A DNA stretch of 53,414 nucleotides from an uncultured bacterium (GTDB taxonomy: Bacteria > Patescibacteriota > CALEFQ01). The position numbers and the translations under genes are program-made. The number at the start of each line of letters is the position of its first letter. Position 1 is the stretch's first letter. This document shows positions 48,641 to 53,414 of the stretch, one piece after another. The stretch covers positions 1 to 53,414 of the forward strand of contig CALEFQ010000014.1 of the NCBI GenBank assembly GCA_937877125.1, read 5' to 3'. The notes under the pieces are model-generated. The model was not told the origin of the DNA, did no database searches, and saw only the letters and a program-made list of their open reading frames with translations.

Positions 48641-50104
48641 ATGAACAAAATTATTACAAAAATACTCGTCGTGATTTTAGGTGCCGCGTTAGCTTTTCCC
48701 TTGGTAAGCCAGGCCCAGGGATTCAACCAGAATAACATCATTTCAGATGAGTTTTTGACTACTATTGATAAAATGAGCCTGACCGAGGTCCAGTCTTTCT
48801 TGGAGACCCAGCGCGGTATTTTGGCGGGATATCGGACTCGGGACATAAACGGGGCTGATAAGAGCGCCGCCGAAATAATTTTTGAGGCGGGGCAACAATT
48901 TCGGGTCAATCCCCGCTTTTTGTTATCATTGCTGGAAAAAGAGCAGGGCTTGCTTTCCAATCCAAATCCTTCAGCCAAGGCTTTAGCTTGGGCGACTGGT
49001 TTTGGCTCTTACGGCTCGTCTAAATACCATGGTTTTGGCGCCCAAGTGTATTATGCCGCCAAGGCGATGGGGCGCGATTACGACTTATATGCTGATTATT
49101 ACCGGGGCTTTCCGGTGGGGCGAGAAACTGTTACCGAGGACGGGGAAATTGTCCGTCCCGAAAACAACGCCACCCGGAAATGTTATATCTACAATCCCCT
49201 CGTCGGCGGACCGGGCAAGGCCTGGGGCGCCAATTGGCTGTTGTGGCACTTAATAAATGTTAAATTCGCCACTCTTTTCGCCAGTTATGACGGTTCGGGA
49301 TCGGATAGCCGGAATCATGTTGCGGCTGATTTTGCCGCCGGAAAATATTTTTATCGCGAGGGCACGGCCGTCAAGGTGGCCGGCGGCCGGGCCACTTACC
49401 TGATCAAAGACGGGCGGCGTCATTATTTCAGCGGACCGAACGCCTTGCGACTGCGCTATAATCCTAGCGAAGTGGTGACTATCTCGCTGGAAGAGTTTTC
49501 TTCCTACCCCGACGGCGGTCCGACCGGCTTGCCTGACGGGATTGCGGTCCAGCGGCAGAAGGGCGGCGCGGTTTATATCGTGGCCGATGGCAAATTACAC
49601 GGCGTGCCGAACAGCACCGTATTGCGACAGTTAGGCTACCATCCTTCCCAAATCGTTAAAGTGACCGACTCGGAAATAAATAACCAGCCCCAAGGTGAAG
49701 CTATCCCAGCCAAAAACTTGACCCGGCCGAACGGTCAGCTGGTAAAAATCGCCGGTCAAAGCACCTTGTTCGTTTACCGCGACCACAAGCTTTATCCGCT
49801 ATGGGACAGCCAGGTAAGAAAGGTAAATTTTCCCCACCACCCGATTATTCTTATCAGTTCAGTGGAGGCCAATAATTACCAGATTATGAAAACGCGACCG
49901 GTTCTTTTCCGGGACGGAACACTCTTGATGTCGACTGACGGCCCGCGAGCCCGGGCGGTTTTCGTGGTTTCTCGCGGTGATCGTTATATCTTCAATTCCC
50001 GGGACGCTTTCGACGACAATGGCTATTTGATGAAGAATGTTACCAAGGTTTCCAACCGAATTCTCCAGATGCATCGCGAAGGAACGCGGCGGATAGAGCA
50101 ATAA
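48641..50104 (+). CDS. Secreted lysozyme-like/amidohydrolase-type protein with propeller-like repeats
   Basis: This 487-aa protein (start ATG 48641; an upstream in-frame ATG at 48608 lies within the microgene terminator) has a signal peptide (1-25). A glucosaminidase/lytic-transglycosylase-like domain follows (DKSAAEIIFEAGQQFRVNP, LLSLLEKEQGLL with candidate acid Glu). Repeats of the KVAGGRATYLIKDGRRHYFS type fill the C-half. Such repeats occur in exported CPR proteins. It likely cuts or binds peptidoglycan; the catalytic acid is inferred. Confidence 0.75.
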   Translation: MNKIITKILVVILGAALAFPLVSQAQGFNQNNIISDEFLTTIDKMSLTEVQSFLETQRGILAGYRTRDINGADKSAAEIIFEAGQQFRVNPRFLLSLLEKEQGLLSNPNPSAKALAWATGFGSYGSSKYHGFGAQVYYAAKAMGRDYDLYADYYRGFPVGRETVTEDGEIVRPENNATRKCYIYNPLVGGPGKAWGANWLLWHLINVKFATLFASYDGSGSDSRNHVAADFAAGKYFYREGTAVKVAGGRATYLIKDGRRHYFSGPNALRLRYNPSEVVTISLEEFSSYPDGGPTGLPDGIAVQRQKGGAVYIVADGKLHGVPNSTVLRQLGYHPSQIVKVTDSEINNQPQGEAIPAKNLTRPNGQLVKIAGQSTLFVYRDHKLYPLWDSQVRKVNFPHHPIILISSVEANNYQIMKTRPVLFRDGTLLMSTDGPRARAVFVVSRGDRYIFNSRDAFDDNGYLMKNVTKVSNRILQMHREGTRRIEQ

Positions 50105-50122
50105 ATCTTACTGGGCAAAATC

Positions 50123-50158
50123 AAAATAGCGACGGGATTAATCCCGTCGCTATTTTTT
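50123..50158. terminator. Bidirectional terminator
   Basis: Long perfect stem AAAATAGCGACGGGAT/ATCCCGTCGCTATTTT with T6; shared by the lysozyme-like gene and the radical SAM gene. Confidence 0.92.
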
Positions 50159-50167
50159 GAAAAGACT

Positions 50168-51565
50168 CTAGAGTTTTCCTTCGTCCCAGGCTTTGCCGAC
50201 AACCTTGCGGCGTTCTTCCGCTAATTTGTCCAGTTCCGGAGCCAGGGTGGTGATGGTGGCTTCGCCACCTTCGTAGCTAGCCACTACCTTTTCGCCGGCC
50301 TTGCGACCGTCAGCAACCGCCTTACGGAGATTTTCCGGATGGTCGATGACGCCGCAGGGTCGGAAAAGATCATTGATCTTTTTGATCGACTCTCGGTAGG
50401 AAGTAAAGAATTTAGATTTCAGCGCTTGGCGGATGGTCGTGTTATTGATGTTGTCAACGTGGAATTGCGCAAAGACGCAGGGCTCAATCGCCCCGTTGTT
50501 TCCGATATGGAGATAAGCTTTGCCGGCCGCGAGACAGCCTTCGGTCAAGATGCCGTCGCCCCAGAAATCAGCCATCAGGAAGGGTCGATCGCTTTCGCGC
50601 ATTGTTCGGATGCGGTTACGAACCATATTGCGTTGTTCCGGCGTGACCATGAGCGAAGTATCTGGTTTCTTGCCAACCGGCATGTATTGGAAATACCAGG
50701 CAAACCCGGCGCCTTTTTCCATCCAGAAATCAATAAATTTGTCGGCGGTGACTAATCCCGCGTTGTTTCGGGTGACGGTGACGGAAATCGCGACCGGCAC
50801 GCCGTATTTTCGCAAGTAACTCATGGCGCGAACTATCCGGTCATAGGTTCCCTCGCCGCGGCGGGCGTCGGTTTCTTTCTGGTAGCCTTCCACACTGATA
50901 CAGGGAGTGACATTCCCGACTTTTTCCAGCTGTTTGGCGGTTTCTTCATCAATCAAGGTCCCGTTGGTATAGGTGATGAAGTACATGTCGTTATGCTCTT
51001 TGAAGAGACGGAGCAAGTCTGCCTTGCGGACGTAAGGCTCCCCGCCGGTAATGACGATGAAGTAGTTGCCGAAGCTTTTCATTTCCTTGCAGACGCGATC
51101 CATAACTTCGTAGGACAAGTCGCCGGTCTTTTTCTTGTTGTATTCAAAAGCGTAGCAGCCGGTACAAGTTAAATTACAGCGCATGGTCGGGCTCATGACG
51201 CAAAGCGCGGGAGGAGCAAAGCCTTCGCGTTCCTTAAACTCCGCGCGCAAGACGCCGCCCTTAAAGATGGCGTTGTTGGCCAGATTATTAACCAGTTTGA
51301 AACGACAGTTAGGCGAAAGCTTTTTGGACCAAGCCAGGAAAACGTCAGTCATTTTCAAGGCAAAACCCTTTTGGAAACGAAGCTTACGGGGGTCTAAACC
51401 TTTCGGGTTCTCGTTAAAAGATTTTAGGATTTTCTTACGAAATCCTTTGACGACTAAATCTAAACCGACGCGAGGAATCCGAGGCAGGGCCCAGGAACCG
51501 GTTTTGGCGGCTAGGTGCTTTAATTTTTTAGTCATTTTAGGACCGGCTTTGCTGGTGGAGGCCAT
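50168..51565 (-). CDS. Radical SAM/SPASM-type protein
   Basis: This 465-aa protein has the CxxxCxxC cluster in RCNLTCTGCYAFEYNK, GG-E motif VITGGEPYVRK, and extra Cys in GCLAAGKAYLHIGNNGAIEPC and FRPCGVIDH that fit SPASM-type auxiliary clusters. Such enzymes often modify peptides or act in cofactor synthesis. No precursor peptide is evident nearby, and it stands alone. Its promoter is consensus, and a hairpin lies directly before the start. Confidence 0.9.
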   Translation of the reverse strand: MASTSKAGPKMTKKLKHLAAKTGSWALPRIPRVGLDLVVKGFRKKILKSFNENPKGLDPRKLRFQKGFALKMTDVFLAWSKKLSPNCRFKLVNNLANNAIFKGGVLRAEFKEREGFAPPALCVMSPTMRCNLTCTGCYAFEYNKKKTGDLSYEVMDRVCKEMKSFGNYFIVITGGEPYVRKADLLRLFKEHNDMYFITYTNGTLIDEETAKQLEKVGNVTPCISVEGYQKETDARRGEGTYDRIVRAMSYLRKYGVPVAISVTVTRNNAGLVTADKFIDFWMEKGAGFAWYFQYMPVGKKPDTSLMVTPEQRNMVRNRIRTMRESDRPFLMADFWGDGILTEGCLAAGKAYLHIGNNGAIEPCVFAQFHVDNINNTTIRQALKSKFFTSYRESIKKINDLFRPCGVIDHPENLRKAVADGRKAGEKVVASYEGGEATITTLAPELDKLAEERRKVVGKAWDEGKL

Positions 51566-51575
51566 ATTTTTTGGT

Positions 51576-51605
51576 TGACCCGCCGGACATAATGCCCATG
51601 GGTCA
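51576..51605 (-). promoter_or_regulatory. Leader hairpin of the radical SAM gene
   Basis: TGACCC/GGGTCA arms (51576-51581 and 51600-51605) lie 10 nt before the start codon in a leader with no SD. It may regulate translation. Confidence 0.45.
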
Positions 51606-51636
51606 TTAAGGAGAACGAATAATAAACGTAAGTTTT

Positions 51637-51664
51637 ATTATACTAGTAGAGAGTTAATTGTCAA
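51637..51664 (-). promoter_or_regulatory. Consensus promoter of the radical SAM gene
   Basis: Minus-strand TTGACA (51659-51664), 16-bp spacer, TATAAT (51637-51642). The rest of 51566-51846 shows nothing else recognisable. Confidence 0.85.
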
Positions 51665-51846
51665 CCGGAGCCGCTTTTAAGGTCTAATTTAGGGATGAGG
51701 TCTTTGTTTTTGCCTTTTTAGGCGGTTCCGTCCCCCACTTTCAGGTAAAAACTTAATTCGGACACTTTTTATCTTATTAGGTAATTTATCAGTTAAACTA
51801 AGGTCTGGGAAGTGGAAAAGTATCGTTAAATAGCCGCTATAGAAAA

Positions 51847-51876
51847 AGCTCGTAAGTAAAACTTGCGAGCTTTCTG
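51847..51876 (-). terminator. Terminator of the 157-aa gene
   Basis: AAAGCTCG/CGAGCTTT arms around a 13-nt loop with internal AGT/ACT pairing, followed on the minus strand by TTTTT. Confidence 0.8.
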
Positions 51877-51882
51877 TTTTCC

Positions 51883-52356
51883 TTATCTTTTTTTGCCAAG
51901 TCCGGGTGCCCCGCCGCGGTACATGGGTATTTGTTTGCCTGGTCTTTTTGAGGTGGATTCGATGATTTTCTCGAAGTAACCAGGGTTCTGGTGAAATTCC
52001 GGAATCTGTTCAGCTAGGTGGCGGCGACAGATTTCTATCGGGTTCACGTCGGCGATCAGTTCTGGGCGGATCTTGTACAGGCGAATCACGATTCCGATCC
52101 CGTTGGTGGCAGAAGAGATTTTGAACTTGTCGCAAAAAATAGCCGGCTCGGGATCAATGGCCATAGTGTGTTCGTAGAGCCCAATCTTGCTACTGATGAT
52201 CAGGCGGATTAACACCTGATATCGCCCGATCGGGCAGAAAACCTGTAACCCTTTTTCGTCCGGAGGGAAACAAATCTCCTCAATTTGATATAGGGTGGCC
52301 TGGGACCATTTTTCTTGGAACCATTCTACAAATCTGATGATCTGGTTATCATCCAT
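51883..52356 (-). CDS. Orphan protein, 157 aa, strong SD
   Basis: I start this at ATG 52356 (MDDNQIIRFVEWFQEKW), since AAAGGAGGT (52366-52374) lies 9 nt before it; the longer frame from 52398 starts before that site and would be downstream of the -10 only marginally. It is soluble, with a beta-rich middle (YQVLIRLIISSKIGLYEHT) and a basic, Gly-rich tail (RGGAPGLGKKR). No family recognised. It has a consensus promoter and its own terminator. Confidence 0.75.
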   Translation of the reverse strand: MDDNQIIRFVEWFQEKWSQATLYQIEEICFPPDEKGLQVFCPIGRYQVLIRLIISSKIGLYEHTMAIDPEPAIFCDKFKISSATNGIGIVIRLYKIRPELIADVNPIEICRRHLAEQIPEFHQNPGYFEKIIESTSKRPGKQIPMYRGGAPGLGKKR

Positions 52357-52382
52357 GGTATCGTTACCTCCTTTAGTGCGGA

Positions 52383-52411
52383 AGTCTATATCATTCACTG
52401 ATTAATGTCAA
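52383..52411 (-). promoter_or_regulatory. Promoter of the 157-aa gene
   Basis: Minus-strand TTGACA (52406-52411), 17-bp spacer, TAGACT (52383-52388). Confidence 0.83.
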
Positions 52412-52468
52412 TGATATCAAGTGGAGTGATTGACCGAGACCTGGTGTCCCGCTACAATAGCCTTGCTT

Positions 52469-52553
52469 GGGAACGTGGCGGAATTGGTATACGCGCATGG
52501 CTTAGGACCATGTCCCGCAAGGGGTGAGGGTTCAAATCCCTCCGTTCCCACCA
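52469..52553 (+). tRNA. tRNA-Leu (UAG)
   Basis: 85-nt cloverleaf with acceptor GGGAACG/CGTTCCC, anticodon stem CATGG/CCATG with loop CTTAGGA (anticodon TAG at 52503-52505), a long variable arm (CCCGCAAGGGG), T-arm GGGTTCAAATCCC and encoded CCA. The long variable arm fits leucine. Confidence 0.97.
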
Positions 52554-52670
52554 GCCTTCGACAAGCGCTTCACTTCATTCCGGCCATATTCAAGCTGTTG
52601 AATATTTTAATATCTGCAATTTTTACCCTGAGCGAGGCCGCCGAGTCGAAGGGTCCCTCCGTTCCCACCA
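52537..52670. repeat. Duplicated tRNA 3' end flanking a 100-bp inverted-repeat element
   Basis: The 17-nt tRNA end TCCCTCCGTTCCCACCA (52537-52553) recurs exactly at 52654-52670. Between them, bases 52554-52653 begin CCTTCGAC (52555-52562) and end GTCGAAGG (52645-52652). The arrangement is that of a small mobile element or REP-like unit inserted at a tRNA end, with the target duplicated as an attachment-site-like repeat. No integrase gene is nearby. Confidence 0.7.
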
Positions 52671-52791
52671 AGAATAGTCCTTATTTATTGGTCATTAGCC
52701 TATTGATGATAAGGCTCAAGCACGGCAGGCCAAGGATATATAAGTAAGGATTTTTTGTTTTATTTAAGACAAAAATAAACAGGCAAAAGGC

Positions 52792-52820
52792 TTGACAAAA
52801 GCTGAGATATATGATAGTAT
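52792..52820 (+). promoter_or_regulatory. Promoter of the 52827 RNA
   Basis: TTGACA at 52792-52797, 17-bp spacer, TAGTAT at 52815-52820. Confidence 0.75.
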
Positions 52821-52826
52821 GCCAGG

Positions 52827-52913
52827 TCTGAAAGTAGGCTTTTTAGCCTATTTCCAGCGTTCTTTAAGAAAGTGGTAAGAATACCCAGTGTTTAAGTGAA
52901 CGCTTGGTTTTTT
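52827..52913 (+). ncRNA. Short structured RNA ending in a terminator; leader or small RNA
   Basis: Predicted start near 52827. It forms hairpin TAGGCT/AGCCTA (52835-52850). A long stem CCAGCGTTC/GAACGCTTGG (52854-52862 with 52898-52907) follows, then T6 at 52908-52913: an intrinsic terminator after about 87 nt. An internal GGTAAGAATACC hairpin is possible. The truncated membrane gene lies 118 bp downstream, so this could be an attenuated leader of it, or an independent RNA. No known riboswitch recognised. Confidence 0.5.
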
Positions 52914-53031
52914 CTACCTCATCTTGGCTATAATTCTTCCACGGAGTTTTTTGCGGCTAAAACTTTGGCGGCAAAGATGCTTCGTGGAAGTGAAAATTAC
53001 AATTTACCTGAAAAGGAAAGGATGGTGCAAA

Positions 53032-53414
53032 GTGAACTGGCAAGATATTCTGTTTTTCGTGGGTTTTGCGGTGTTGGCGCTTGGGATCATTATGGCCGTT
53101 GTTTTGGCCGGCGTATATTTCCTGCGGGCTAAAAAACGGCGCCCTAGTCCCGAGGTCGAAGTCAGAGACATCGATGATGTCGAAGCAGAGATTGCGGAAG
53201 AACCGCCGCTTGTCGAAGATTCGGAACCAGAAGAGGACAATTCTGTCCCCGATCGCCCGCGCCGAGATTTTTCTTTCTTGAAAAAACCTTGGCTGTGGGC
53301 CGTCATCGCGGCACCGATTCTTCACCTCATCTTCTCGTCCTGGCTGGATCTGGTTTCCCCTCTTTTGATCTGGATCGTTGCCTTCGTTGCCATTTTTGCC
53401 CAGCCAGTTATCAC
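53032..53414 (+). CDS. Partial membrane protein (3' end beyond window)
   Basis: GTG 53032 opens a frame that runs off the window. It has a hydrophobic segment at residues about 5-25 (FFVGFAVLALGIIMAVVLAG), then an acidic segment (EVEVRDIDDVEAEIAEEPPLVEDSEPEED), then further hydrophobic segments from about residue 85 (PWLWAVIAAPIL). AAAGGAAAGG lies upstream. A TATAAT at 52929-52934 and a CTTCCACG/CGTGGAAG leader hairpin (52936-52990) are nearby. The overlapping frame 52896-53132 is less likely. Function unknown. Confidence 0.65.
   Translation, partial: MNWQDILFFVGFAVLALGIIMAVVLAGVYFLRAKKRRPSPEVEVRDIDDVEAEIAEEPPLVEDSEPEEDNSVPDRPRRDFSFLKKPWLWAVIAAPILHLIFSSWLDLVSPLLIWIVAFVAIFAQPVI

Noticed and set aside
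52896-53132. 78-codon frame overlapping the partial membrane gene
   Set aside because: The frame from GTG 53032 gives a coherent membrane/acidic pattern; this one is disordered with no domain.
1-53414. CRISPR arrays and insertion sequences
   Set aside because: No spaced direct repeats of CRISPR type and no transposase or integrase genes were seen.

Overview
This window looks like a contig end from a Patescibacteria/CPR-type genome using the standard code. TGA is a normal stop, so it is not one of the UGA-glycine lineages. The signs are: many short-leader or near-leaderless genes, FG-GAP, TSP3 and VanW surface proteins, a dnaA/dnaN/recF/dciA + rpmH/rnpA/yidD/yidC/jag origin block, and many small orphan genes. 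Bases 1-45 are not genomic. They match an Illumina TruSeq index adapter, so the contig is cut artificially there.

Layout. 46-4678: a truncated membrane protein, a GAF-RHH regulator, and an ECF sigma factor followed by a PEGA/propeller membrane protein that is probably its anti-sigma partner. 4873-9385: a small orphan gene, a VanW-type wall protein, an 800-bp gene-free stretch holding at least two promoter-to-terminator RNA units on the minus strand, and an FG-GAP-L,D-transpeptidase. 9544-10450: an orphan gene whose Shine-Dalgarno lies in a hairpin, structured RNA, and a stand-alone GreA N-domain-like protein. 10722-15870: yebC, ruvC, a PKD-7TM protein and an 800-aa ATP-grasp / retropepsin / DUF1704 triple fusion. 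15932-20123: a second DUF1704 metallopeptidase-like protein, an orphan, a glycosyltransferase and a second ATP-grasp protein. 20217-27612: GT2, methyltransferase, tyrS, PBP1A, a c-di-AMP-receptor-like gene interrupted by one stop codon, and an LCP protein.

27613-34962 is the replication-origin neighbourhood. dciA, recF, a TSP3 protein, dnaN and dnaA run leftward; rpmH, rnpA, yidD, yidC, jag and a PRC-barrel gene run rightward. 35030-37404 is a sortase (fused to TSP3 repeats) next to its likely substrate. 37776-39931 holds two orphans. 40059-50104 is a surface-glycan cluster: flippase, two GT4, two O-antigen-ligase-like proteins, a GT39, a 37-aa microprotein and a secreted lysozyme-like protein. 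The end has a radical SAM/SPASM gene, an orphan, tRNA-Leu(UAG) with a duplicated 3' end around a 100-bp inverted-repeat element, an attenuator-like RNA, and a truncated membrane protein.

The most interesting candidate system is the ruvC-linked PKD-7TM + ATP-grasp/retropepsin/DUF1704 fusion (11922-15870). It combines a ligase and two kinds of protease-like domain, suggesting a peptide-tag write/erase machine coupled to the membrane. A second, separate set of DUF1704 and ATP-grasp genes follows directly. Also notable are the unclassified small RNAs near 7.5-7.9 kb, a pair of homologous promoter-proximal hairpins at 9.5 and 37.6 kb, and a class of isolated orphan genes with consensus promoters and perfect Shine-Dalgarno sites in a genome whose other genes mostly lack them.
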